Shown here in pieces: positions 1 to 5,136 of a stretch of DNA of 5,136 bases. The notes under the pieces were generated by a model. It was not told where the DNA came from, made no database searches, and worked only from the letters and a program-made list of their open reading frames with translations. The position numbers and the translations under genes are program-made. Numbering within the stretch: position 1 is the stretch's first letter; each line of letters starts with the position of its first letter. The stretch spans positions 1 to 5,136 of the forward strand of contig CANHFN010000072.1 in NCBI GenBank assembly GCA_947459935.1, in the 5' to 3' direction. This stretch comes from Actinomycetota bacterium. GTDB taxonomy: Bacteria > Actinomycetota > Actinomycetes > Nanopelagicales > Nanopelagicaceae.

Positions 1-947
1 CCAATCCAATTGTTGGCGCAGTAATTATTGATGCAGCAGGCACTGTTGTTGGCGAAGGTTTTCATGATCGCGTTAAATCACCAGATCATGCAGAAGTAGT
101 TGCCATTAAAGCAGCAGGAAACAAGGCAGTGGGTGCAACGATTGTTGTGACACTTGAACCATGTAATCACACAGGCAGCACAGGACCGTGCGTGCAAGCA
201 ATTATTGATGCAGGGATTACAACAGTTGTATTTGCTGTGAGCGATCCCAATGAAAAGGCAGCAGGGGGAGCAGCAGCACTTCGCGCAGCTGGCATCAGTG
301 TGGCTGAAGGTGTCTTAAAAGATGAAGCAGCTTTTTCTAATCGTGCGTGGCTGATGAAGATTAAAAAGGGAAGACCATTCTTTACCTGGAAGGTGGCCGC
401 AACCCTAGATGGCAAGGTTGCAGCAGCAGATGGAACTTCTAAGTGGATTACTAATGAAGCATCACGGGCCGATGTGCAGGTATTGCGCCGTCAGGCTGAT
501 GCAATTCTTGTTGGGACGAACACTGTTATTGCCGATAATCCACACTTGATTCCTCGAGGTGAATTTGCTGGATTTGCTCATAATCCAATTCGTATTGTGT
601 GCGGGGAGCAAGAGCTGCCTGCAGATGCGCTGGTCTTTGATGATGCTGCCCAAACCGTTGTTGTGAAATCCAAAGATTTAGATCTCTTGGTGGAAAAGCT
701 CAATGAATTAGGGCTCAACCACGTCTTTGTTGAGGCTGGGCCAACACTAGGCAGTGCGATGTTGGATGGCTGTTTGCTCGATGAATTAATCATGTATCAG
801 GCACCATCGTTGTTGGGCACAGGCAAGCATTTCTTTACATTTGATTACCCAACAACAATTACCGATCAAATGCGCATGGATCACTTAAGTACTCAGGTCC
901 TAGATGGCGATGTTAAATCGGTCTATCGGATTAGGAATGGTGAGTAA
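1..947 (+). CDS. ribD: Bifunctional riboflavin biosynthesis deaminase/reductase RibD, 5'-truncated by window edge
   Basis: RibD deaminates the pyrimidine made from GTP by RibA and then reduces its ribose side chain with NADPH, in the cytoplasm. The frame is open from base 3 and 314 residues are visible; judged against E. coli RibD about 25 N-terminal residues lie outside the window. The visible part begins at the NPIVGAV motif. The N-terminal CMP/dCMP-deaminase-like domain (about visible residues 1-115) has the zinc site: HAE at 87-95 and two cysteines in EPCNHTGSTGPC (codons at 162 and 189), followed by a DPN motif. The C-terminal reductase domain (about 120-314) has KVAATLDGK, SKWIT, DAILVGTNTV and VEAGPTLGSAML. 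A GTG at 129 could be taken as a start but would cut off the HAE zinc ligand, so it is not the true start. The stop overlaps the ribE start by one base (TAATG). The usual Arg of GRTxPC is Ser here; nothing else is odd. Confidence 0.97.
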   Translation, partial: NPIVGAVIIDAAGTVVGEGFHDRVKSPDHAEVVAIKAAGNKAVGATIVVTLEPCNHTGSTGPCVQAIIDAGITTVVFAVSDPNEKAAGGAAALRAAGISVAEGVLKDEAAFSNRAWLMKIKKGRPFFTWKVAATLDGKVAAADGTSKWITNEASRADVQVLRRQADAILVGTNTVIADNPHLIPRGEFAGFAHNPIRIVCGEQELPADALVFDDAAQTVVVKSKDLDLLVEKLNELGLNHVFVEAGPTLGSAMLDGCLLDELIMYQAPSLLGTGKHFFTFDYPTTITDQMRMDHLSTQVLDGDVKSVYRIRNGE

Positions 948-949
948 TG
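933..949 (+). promoter_or_regulatory. Ribosome binding site and TAATG stop-start junction of ribE
   Basis: AGGA at 933-936 lies ten bases before the ATG at 947, inside the end of ribD. The ribD stop TAA (945-947) shares its last A with the ribE start. This supports the 947 start and suggests coupled translation of ribD and ribE. Confidence 0.75.
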
Positions 950-1552
950 TTTACCGGACTCATCGCAGAACTTGGTTCAATTACCGCTATTAAAAAAAGT
1001 GACACTTCTGCTGTCTTTACTATTAACGCACCTGGCCTGATTTCAGAGATATCAGTGGGAGATTCTGTTGCGGTAAACGGTGTGTGTTTAACCGCCACAA
1101 CAATAGATGGCACAGCTTTCATAGCAGATGTGATGGTTCAAACTTTGGCAGTTACCTCACTCTCTCAAATTTTTGTGGGCAGTCCAGTTAATCTTGAATT
1201 AGCTGCGCAGTTAAATGCCCGCATGGGTGGACACATGGTCCAGGGTCATGTGGATGGGGTTGGAAGCGTTGTGGGATTAACCCCGGGGGATAAGTGGGCT
1301 CAGTTTGAGATTAAAGTTCCGGCGGAATTAAGCAAATACATCGTGAACCAAGGTTCAATCTGTCTAGATGGTATTTCCTTAACAGTTGGTGCAATCAATG
1401 ATGAGAAAAATGTGGTGACAGTGTGGTTAATTCCAGAGACTTTGTCGCGCACCAATCTTTCGTCCTTGTTGCCAGGGGATTTGATTAACATCGAAGTAGA
1501 TGTGTTGGCCAAGTACGTGGAACGCTTGCTAGCCAAAGGAGATAAGTCATGA
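947..1552 (+). CDS. ribE: Riboflavin synthase, alpha chain type
   Basis: Riboflavin synthase dismutates two 6,7-dimethyl-8-ribityllumazine molecules into riboflavin and the pyrimidine precursor, the last step of the pathway. The 201 residues match the usual length of about 200-215. The start MFTGLIAELG is the family's invariant N-terminus, including Phe2. Two tandem lumazine-binding barrels are visible: barrel 1 with VNGVCLTA (43-50) and ADVM (60-63); barrel 2 from GGHMVQGHVDG (94-104) with DGISLTV (141-147), LIPETLSRTNL (161-171) and NIEVDVLAKYVERL (181-194). Cys47, Ser144 and Asp185 align by motif with the E. coli active-site residues Cys48, Ser146 and Asp185. It overlaps ribBA by four bases. 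It is called ribC in E. coli and ribB or ribE in Bacillus literature, so the symbol varies by convention. In barrel 1, VMVQTL replaces the more usual VMxETL. Confidence 0.97.
   Translation: MFTGLIAELGSITAIKKSDTSAVFTINAPGLISEISVGDSVAVNGVCLTATTIDGTAFIADVMVQTLAVTSLSQIFVGSPVNLELAAQLNARMGGHMVQGHVDGVGSVVGLTPGDKWAQFEIKVPAELSKYIVNQGSICLDGISLTVGAINDEKNVVTVWLIPETLSRTNLSSLLPGDLINIEVDVLAKYVERLLAKGDKS
1537..1552 (+). promoter_or_regulatory. Strong Shine-Dalgarno and ATGA overlap for ribBA
   Basis: AGGAG at 1537-1541 lies seven bases before the ATG at 1549, within the last codons of ribE. The ribE stop TGA (1550-1552) is embedded in the ribBA start (ATGA). Ideal spacing fixes the ribBA start and implies translational coupling. 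Confidence 0.85.
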
Positions 1553-2742
1553 GTAATCTCCAAAGAGCACTAGATGCCTATAAAAATGGCGATTTGATCA
1601 TTGTTACAGATGATGCTGATCGCGAAAATGAAGGTGATCTGATGATTTTGGCTGAGAAAGCAACACCAGAAAAAGTTGCCTTCATGGTTCGGCACACAAC
1701 TGGAATTTTGTGTGTTGCTCTCACCCAAGAACGTGCTCGGCAACTTCGCCTGCCGTTAATGGTGGAAGAGAATCAGGATTCAAAAAAGACCGCCTTTACG
1801 GTGAGCGTTGATTACAAAGTTGGGATTACTACAGGAGTCAGTGCCCAAGAGCGCTCCAACACTGTGCGGGCGTTGGCTAACTCTTTGGTGACCCATTCAG
1901 ATTTCATACGTCCGGGCCACATCTTTCCTTTGATTGCAGATGCTGGCGGACTGCAAGTGCGAGGCGGCCATACTGAAGCAGGTGTTGCACTTTCTTATTT
2001 AGTTGGCGCAGAACCTGTCTGCTTGTTATCTGAAATCGTCAATGATGATGGATCGATGGCACGGGGCGCAGCACTTGTCGCCTTTGCGCAGCAACATGGA
2101 ATTCCGATGATCTCGGTGGCAGAGGTAAAAAGCATTGCTCCGGCTATTCCTACAACAGAATCTCCTTTTGAGTTTGGTTGGGCACAGCTGCCTTTGCGTA
2201 CTGGTCTGTGGTCAATTGCCACATATCCTGGACTTCGACAGCGGGAACATGCAGTTATTTCATTTGGTAAAGCAGGAAGTGCGCCAATGGTGCGCATCCA
2301 TAGCGAATGCTTCACTGGCGATGTTGTTCATTCACAGCGTTGTGATTGCGGAGAACAACTTGAGCAATCAATTAAGTTAATCCAGGATCATGGTCATGGC
2401 TACATCATCTACTTGCGTGATCACGAGGGACGCGGAATTGGGCTCACAGAGAAAATTAAGGCCTACCAATTACAAGATGCCGGCATGGACACCATAGATG
2501 CCAACCTGCATTTAGGACATGAGATCGATGCCCGTGATTGGTCTGATGCAATTGCAATTGTTAAAGCACTGGGGCTTAAGGAGTTATCACTTCTGACCAA
2601 CAACCCTAATAAGGTGCAAGCTCTCCATGATGCAGGGATTGCGGTCACTCAAATCAACTTATCGGTTGTGCCCAATAGTTTTAATGAAAAGTATTTAGCA
2701 ACTAAGGAAGAAAAACTTGGCCACACACGAGGAGGCAAATAA
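1549..2742 (+). CDS. ribBA: Bifunctional 3,4-dihydroxy-2-butanone-4-phosphate synthase / GTP cyclohydrolase II
   Basis: This fusion supplies both inputs to riboflavin synthesis: the RibB half makes 3,4-dihydroxy-2-butanone 4-phosphate from ribulose 5-phosphate, and the RibA half opens GTP to the diaminopyrimidine used by RibD. The length of 397 residues is normal for the fusion. RibB (about 1-200) has the metal/acid motif DRENEGD (24-30), TTGVSAQERSNT (94-105), RPGHIFPL (121-128) and RGGHTEA (138-144). RibA (about 205-391) has HSECFTGD (251-258), the zinc cysteines Cys254, Cys265 and Cys267 (RCDCG), YLRDHEGRGIGL (288-299), AYQLQDAG (305-312), LLTNNPNK (348-355) and a closing YLATKEEKLGH. All key residues of both halves are present, so both should be active. 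The HEGRGIGL form, with His where many bacteria have Gln, is typical of actinobacteria. The stop directly abuts ribH. Confidence 0.97.
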   Translation: MSNLQRALDAYKNGDLIIVTDDADRENEGDLMILAEKATPEKVAFMVRHTTGILCVALTQERARQLRLPLMVEENQDSKKTAFTVSVDYKVGITTGVSAQERSNTVRALANSLVTHSDFIRPGHIFPLIADAGGLQVRGGHTEAGVALSYLVGAEPVCLLSEIVNDDGSMARGAALVAFAQQHGIPMISVAEVKSIAPAIPTTESPFEFGWAQLPLRTGLWSIATYPGLRQREHAVISFGKAGSAPMVRIHSECFTGDVVHSQRCDCGEQLEQSIKLIQDHGHGYIIYLRDHEGRGIGLTEKIKAYQLQDAGMDTIDANLHLGHEIDARDWSDAIAIVKALGLKELSLLTNNPNKVQALHDAGIAVTQINLSVVPNSFNEKYLATKEEKLGHTRGGK

Positions 2743-2745
2743 ATG
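2730..2745 (+). promoter_or_regulatory. Full-consensus Shine-Dalgarno for ribH
   Basis: AGGAGG at 2730-2735 lies seven bases before the ATG at 2743, inside the last codons of ribBA. The ribBA stop TAA (2740-2742) touches the ribH start with no gap. This is the strongest ribosome binding site in the window, which fits the large amount of lumazine synthase needed to build its multimeric shell (inference). Confidence 0.88.
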
Positions 2746-3210
2746 GCAGGAGATGCACCAAGTATCGGGATTACGCCTCTTCCGCAGGCAAAGGTTGCGA
2801 TCATCTCTTCTTCCTGGCACCTCGATATTTGTAATGATTTAATTGCAGGTGCCCAGCGGGCACTTGGTCAGGCGCAGGTTGGAACAGTTGAGGTTCAATA
2901 TGTGCCAGGTTCTTTTGAGATTCCACTTGCTGCCCAATACGCATTTGATAAGGGCTTTGATGCTGTTGTTGCAGTGGGGCTGGTCTTAAAAGGTGAAACC
3001 CCACACTTTGATTATGTCTGCCAAGGTGTGACACAAGGTGTTATTGATGTGTCACTTAAGTATGGCAAGCCAATTGGCTATGGGGTCTTGATGTGTAATG
3101 ACCTAGATCAAGCTATTGCCAGATCAGGTGTTGCTGGAAGCAAAGAAGATAAGGGCTATGACAGCGCTATTGCAGCTCTTGAGTTACTTCACTTACGCAA
3201 CAAGAATTGA
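2743..3210 (+). CDS. ribH: 6,7-dimethyl-8-ribityllumazine synthase
   Basis: Lumazine synthase condenses 3,4-dihydroxy-2-butanone 4-phosphate from RibBA with the dephosphorylated RibD product, giving the substrate of RibE. In the family it assembles into pentamers or 60-subunit shells. At 155 residues the length is normal. Visible motifs are SSSWH (22-26, with the aromatic residue that stacks on the substrate), VPGSFEIPLA (54-63), VAVGLVLKGETPHFDYV (76-92) with the catalytic His88, and QAIARSG (123-129) with Arg127, the expected phosphate contact, followed by EDKG with Lys137. The usual GVLT is GVLM here (Met117), a small departure. It is the last gene of the rib operon. Its final 18 bases overlap the 3' end of the convergent dioxygenase gene, so no separate terminator fits between the two. 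Confidence 0.96.
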   Translation: MAGDAPSIGITPLPQAKVAIISSSWHLDICNDLIAGAQRALGQAQVGTVEVQYVPGSFEIPLAAQYAFDKGFDAVVAVGLVLKGETPHFDYVCQGVTQGVIDVSLKYGKPIGYGVLMCNDLDQAIARSGVAGSKEDKGYDSAIAALELLHLRNKN

Positions 3211-3966
3211 ACGCTTCGATAGCCCCATAAAGTAGCCATCGATCAAAGTTTGAACTGGTGCATCTTGTTTTTGTGCAGCACCTAAAGTAATAAACAGCGG
3301 CGTGAAATGTTCAACTGTTGGGTGGGCATAGGGCATACCTGGTGCAGCATGCTTAAAGTTAGACAGAGTTTCTATATCTCCTTGAGCAAGTGCTTCAGCA
3401 GCCCATGCATCAAATTCGCTGGACCAGGTAGGAGCAATTGCATCTGTACTCCAGTCACGAAGATATGGCAGACCGTGTGTCATAAATCCTGATCCAATTA
3501 CTAAGACACCCAGGTCTCGAAGCGGTTGCAACCTTCGACCAAGTTCGAGCAATCGTGCGGGGTCACTTGTTGGCATAGACATCTGCAATACGGGAATATC
3601 GGCATCTGGATACATCACCTTTAGCGGAACCCAAGCACCATGATCGAGACCGCGATTGCTCTGCACAACTTGCTCATTATCAGGCATCATCGATGCAACA
3701 AGTCGGGCCAGCTCTGTGGCATCAGGAGTTTGATAAGTCATCTCATAATACTTTTTCGCAAAACCACTGAAGTCATAAACAAGGGGCGTTGCTGCGATAG
3801 GGCTACTTAATGTCACAGGTGCTGATTCCCAATGGGCCGAGACAATCAGGATTGCAGTGGGCTTTTGTATCTGCCCAGCGATATTTCTGAGCTGTGATGT
3901 CCATAACGCATCATCGAGCAGCATGGGGGCACCATGGCCTATGTATAAGGCGGGTAATTGGGACAT
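3193..3966 (-). CDS. ygiD: Extradiol ring-cleavage dioxygenase, LigB / YgiD (4,5-DOPA dioxygenase) family
   Basis: The 257-residue product matches the class III extradiol dioxygenase family of E. coli YgiD, which uses a non-haem divalent metal and O2 to open catechol rings; L-DOPA is the known YgiD substrate, while the physiological substrate here is unknown. Motifs in order are ALYIGHGAP (His11), VSAHW (His45), GLDHGAWVPL (His109), MYPDADIPVLQMS, IGSGFMTHGL (His164) and HPTVEHFTPL (His215, Glu219, His220). His11, His45, His164 and His220 correspond to the metal and catalytic histidines of YgiD, so it should be active. I chose the ATG at 3966 over a TTG at 3984: MSQLPALYIGHG fits the family start and a TANNNT hexamer sits exactly six bases upstream, giving a leaderless mRNA. 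There is no signal peptide, so it is cytoplasmic. The stop TAA (3195-3193) lies inside ribH. The family is sure; the substrate is not. Confidence 0.9.
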   Translation of the reverse strand: MSQLPALYIGHGAPMLLDDALWTSQLRNIAGQIQKPTAILIVSAHWESAPVTLSSPIAATPLVYDFSGFAKKYYEMTYQTPDATELARLVASMMPDNEQVVQSNRGLDHGAWVPLKVMYPDADIPVLQMSMPTSDPARLLELGRRLQPLRDLGVLVIGSGFMTHGLPYLRDWSTDAIAPTWSSEFDAWAAEALAQGDIETLSNFKHAAPGMPYAHPTVEHFTPLFITLGAAQKQDAPVQTLIDGYFMGLSKRSILVA

Positions 3967-4001
3967 GGCTCGAGGGTATCGCAAGGTAGTTGAATGTTCA
4001 A
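3967..4001 (-). promoter_or_regulatory. Leaderless promoter of the dioxygenase gene
   Basis: Read on the minus strand, TTGAAC (4001-3996) serves as -35, then come 17 bases, then TACCCT (3978-3973) as -10, then six bases, then the ATG at 3966. TANNNT is the actinobacterial -10 pattern, and the six-base spacing puts the transcription start on the A of the ATG. No Shine-Dalgarno of useful length precedes the ATG, which agrees with leaderless translation. The -35 half is buried in a perfect palindrome, so the promoter is probably repressible. Confidence 0.68.
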
Positions 4002-4005
4002 CTAC
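3986..4005. promoter_or_regulatory. Perfect 20-bp palindrome, putative operator of the dioxygenase promoter
   Basis: GTAGTTGAA (3986-3994) and TTCAACTAC (3997-4005) are exact reverse complements around a central TG. The site spans -20 to -39 of the dioxygenase promoter, covering its -35 and half the spacer, so a bound dimer should block RNA polymerase. Relative to prpB it spans -63 to -44, just upstream of the -35, a position compatible with activation or with no effect. Length and symmetry suit a winged-helix dimer such as MarR or GntR type; the family cannot be told from the site alone. No T-run follows on either strand, so it is not a terminator. Confidence 0.72.
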
Positions 4006-4014
4006 TTCTGGAGT

Positions 4015-4048
4015 TTGAGGCCTAGTTGCAGGTAGTTACACTCAACCT
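4015..4048 (+). promoter_or_regulatory. Leaderless promoter of prpB
   Basis: TTGAGG (4015-4020) as -35, a 16-base spacer, TACACT (4037-4042) as -10, then six bases to the GTG at 4049. The spacing places the transcription start on the G of the start codon. The only purine-rich stretch, AGGT at 4030-4033, is too far away (15 bases) to act as a Shine-Dalgarno. It mirrors the dioxygenase promoter on the other strand, which raises confidence in both. Confidence 0.7.
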
Positions 4049-4061
4049 GTGAGCGTAACTA
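4033..4061. promoter_or_regulatory. 29-bp imperfect palindrome over the prpB -10 and start codon, putative operator
   Basis: The left arm TAGTTACACTCA (4033-4044) and right arm TGAGCGTAACTA (4050-4061) pair at 11 of 12 positions around a five-base centre; the only mismatch is 4040 with 4054. The site covers -16 to +13 of the prpB promoter, including the -10 hexamer and the first codons. If the mRNA starts at 4049 the left arm is not transcribed, so this is more likely a DNA site for a repressor than an RNA hairpin. The outer half TAGTT is shared with the upstream palindrome, but the inner bases differ. The likely ligand is a propionate-pathway signal (inference). Confidence 0.62.
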
Positions 4062-4936
4062 GCGCAGGTGCAGCCTTTAAGAAGGCGTTAGCTGAAGAAA
4101 CCCCGCTTCAAATTATTGGAACCATTAACGCTAATCACGCCTTGCTTGCACAGCGCGCAGGATTTCGCGCAATCTATTTATCAGGTGGCGGAGTCGCAGC
4201 AGGCTCTCTGGGTATTCCTGATTTAGGAATTACAACGTTGGATGATGTCTTAACTGATGTTCGTCGAATTACTAATGTGTGCGATACGCCGCTGTTAGTA
4301 GATGCTGACACAGGGTTTGGTACATCAGCTTTTAATATTGGCCGCACGGTAAAGGATCTGATCAAAGCTGGAGCGGCCGCACTGCATATCGAAGATCAGG
4401 TGGGCGCTAAGCGTTGTGGCCATCGCCCCAATAAGGAGATTGTTTCTAAGGCCGAAATGGTTGATCGCATCAAGGCAGCAGTCGATGCTCGCACAGATGA
4501 GAATTTTCAAATCATGGCTCGCACAGATGCGATTGCCAACGAAGGTATTGATTCAGCGTTAGATCGCATCCACGCATATGTAGAGGCTGGGGCGGATTTG
4601 ATCTTCCCGGAGGCGATTGAAAACTTGGCAGATTACTCCACAATTTCAGCTGCCGTTTCCAAGCCGATCCTGGCAAATATCACTGAATTTGGAAAGACTC
4701 CACTGTTTACGCGCGATGAACTAGCTGCCAACGGGGTGGGGATGATCCTCTACCCATTGTCAGCCTTCAGGGCGATGAATAAGGCGGCCGAAAATGTCTA
4801 CACTTCGATTCGTCGAGACGGAACTCAGGCTCATGTGATCGACACAATGCAGACCCGCGAAGAGTTATACCAAGCAATTAATTATTATGAGTACGAGAAA
4901 GCACTTGACCAAACACTAGGCAAAGACAACGGGTAA
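4049..4936 (+). CDS. prpB: 2-methylisocitrate lyase (methylcitrate cycle)
   Basis: PrpB splits 2-methylisocitrate into pyruvate and succinate, the last step of propionyl-CoA breakdown by the methylcitrate cycle, in the cytoplasm. The 295 residues align with E. coli PrpB (296) without visible gaps over the catalytic core, down to residue numbers: SGGG (45-48), Asp58, the Mg2+-binding Asp85/Asp87, Glu115, the signature KRCGHRPNK (121-129) with catalytic Cys123, Arg158, Glu188 and Asn210. The R after the catalytic K, and GHRPNK, separate it from isocitrate lyase (KKCGH). The GTG start gives [10 protein letters not shown], in register with the E. coli N-terminus, and is exactly six bases after a TANNNT hexamer. 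prpC follows after six bases. The protein looks closer to the proteobacterial form than to corynebacterial PrpB, which hints at transfer. It is probably controlled through the palindromes at its promoter. Confidence 0.96.
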   Translation: MSVTSAGAAFKKALAEETPLQIIGTINANHALLAQRAGFRAIYLSGGGVAAGSLGIPDLGITTLDDVLTDVRRITNVCDTPLLVDADTGFGTSAFNIGRTVKDLIKAGAAALHIEDQVGAKRCGHRPNKEIVSKAEMVDRIKAAVDARTDENFQIMARTDAIANEGIDSALDRIHAYVEAGADLIFPEAIENLADYSTISAAVSKPILANITEFGKTPLFTRDELAANGVGMILYPLSAFRAMNKAAENVYTSIRRDGTQAHVIDTMQTREELYQAINYYEYEKALDQTLGKDNG

Positions 4937-4942
4937 AAAATC

Positions 4943-5136
4943 ATGGAAGAAATCAAAGTAAAGAAGTCAGTAGCACTCTCAGGAGTTCCAGCAGGAAGCA
5001 CGGCGCTTAGCGCAGTGGGTGGAGCCGACCTTCATTACCGCGGATACTCGATCAAAGACTTGGCTGCTAACTGCCAGTTTGAAGAGGTTGCCTACCTTCT
5101 CGTGCATGGTGCGCTGCCAACCCAAGTGCAACTAGA
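4943..5136 (+). CDS. prpC: 2-methylcitrate synthase, N-terminal part (runs off window)
   Basis: PrpC condenses propionyl-CoA with oxaloacetate to 2-methylcitrate, the entry step of the cycle that PrpB closes. Only the first 64 residues and two bases of the next codon are visible, with no stop before the edge. The fragment has KKSVALSGVPAGSTALS, then DLHYRGYSIKDLA and FEEVAYLLVHGALP, the N-terminal signature of the citrate-synthase superfamily in its methylcitrate-synthase form and close to E. coli PrpC. The catalytic His/His/Asp residues lie beyond the window. The N-terminus is shorter than in E. coli PrpC, which has extra residues before KKSVALSGVP. The ATG at 4943 is six bases after the prpB stop; only a weak CGGG (4930-4933) precedes it, so translation probably depends on coupling to prpB. 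The expected prpD would lie outside the window. Confidence 0.93.
   Translation, partial: MEEIKVKKSVALSGVPAGSTALSAVGGADLHYRGYSIKDLAANCQFEEVAYLLVHGALPTQVQL

Noticed and set aside
1..128. FMN riboswitch ahead of the rib operon
   Set aside because: The window begins inside ribD coding sequence, so the leader is not present and nothing can be said about it.
241..300. GCA/GCAG-rich stretch in ribD as a simple repeat
   Set aside because: It encodes an alanine-rich helix at a normal position in the RibD deaminase domain; this is codon use and not a tandem repeat.
129..947. GTG at 129 as the true start of a short RibD
   Set aside because: The frame is open to the window edge and the upstream 42 codons encode NPIVGAV and the HAE zinc-ligand motif, so the gene begins outside the window.
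1995..2315. Minus-strand open frame of 106 codons inside ribBA
   Set aside because: It lies fully within a well-conserved gene, has no ribosome binding site or recognisable motif, and reads like a shadow frame.
3257..3282. Stem-loop GGTGC / GCACC near the ribH 3' side as a terminator
   Set aside because: The stem is only 5 bp with a 16-base loop, no T-run follows the stem on either strand, and it lies inside the dioxygenase coding sequence.
3307..3492. Plus-strand 61-codon frame antisense to the dioxygenase
   Set aside because: Its cysteine- and tryptophan-rich translation resembles no family I know and it overlaps a real gene; a shadow frame.
3967..3984. TTG at 3984 as the dioxygenase start, adding six residues
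   Set aside because: There is no ribosome binding site ahead of it, the -10 hexamer would fall inside the coding region, and the ATG at 3966 gives the family-typical N-terminus.
3986..4005. The 20-bp palindrome as a bidirectional terminator
   Set aside because: It lies upstream of two divergent genes, is AT-rich, and has no flanking T-run on either strand.

Overview
The window carries chromosomal core metabolism from what looks like a moderate-GC member of the Actinomycetota. I counted GC in only a few lines; they ranged from the high 30s to the high 50s percent. The bifunctional RibBA has the actinobacterial-style GTP cyclohydrolase II motif YLRDHEGRGIGL, RibD has EPCNHTGSTGPC, and both genes that open a transcript have a TANNNT -10 hexamer exactly six bases before the start codon, the leaderless layout common in actinobacteria. 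A freshwater lineage with a small, lower-GC genome (Nanopelagicales/acI type) would fit, but this is inference and no marker gene is present.

Positions 1-3210, plus strand: a compact riboflavin operon, ribD (5' end missing) - ribE - ribBA - ribH. The junctions are TAATG, ATGA and TAA-ATG, so there is no intergenic space, and each internal gene has a Shine-Dalgarno sequence inside the gene before it. Together the four products cover the dedicated steps from GTP and ribulose 5-phosphate to riboflavin, apart from the dephosphorylation step. The operon promoter, and any FMN riboswitch, lie upstream of the window.

Positions 3193-3966, minus strand: a LigB/YgiD-type extradiol dioxygenase (4,5-DOPA dioxygenase family), convergent with ribH and overlapping its 3' end by 18 bp.

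Positions 3967-4048: an 82-bp divergent intergenic region, the most interesting part of the window. It holds two face-to-face leaderless promoters. It also holds a perfect 20-bp palindrome over the dioxygenase promoter and, running into the next gene, a second 29-bp near-perfect palindrome (11 of 12 arm pairs) over the -10, start site and start codon of prpB. These look like operators for one or two regulators not encoded here.

Positions 4049-5136, plus strand: prpB (2-methylisocitrate lyase) and the start of prpC (2-methylcitrate synthase), six bases apart, part of a methylcitrate (propionyl-CoA) operon that runs off the right edge. Both proteins resemble the Escherichia coli type more than the PrpB I know from Corynebacterium, which suggests horizontal acquisition. 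I see no mobile elements, RNA genes or CRISPR arrays, and no wholly unfamiliar gene system.
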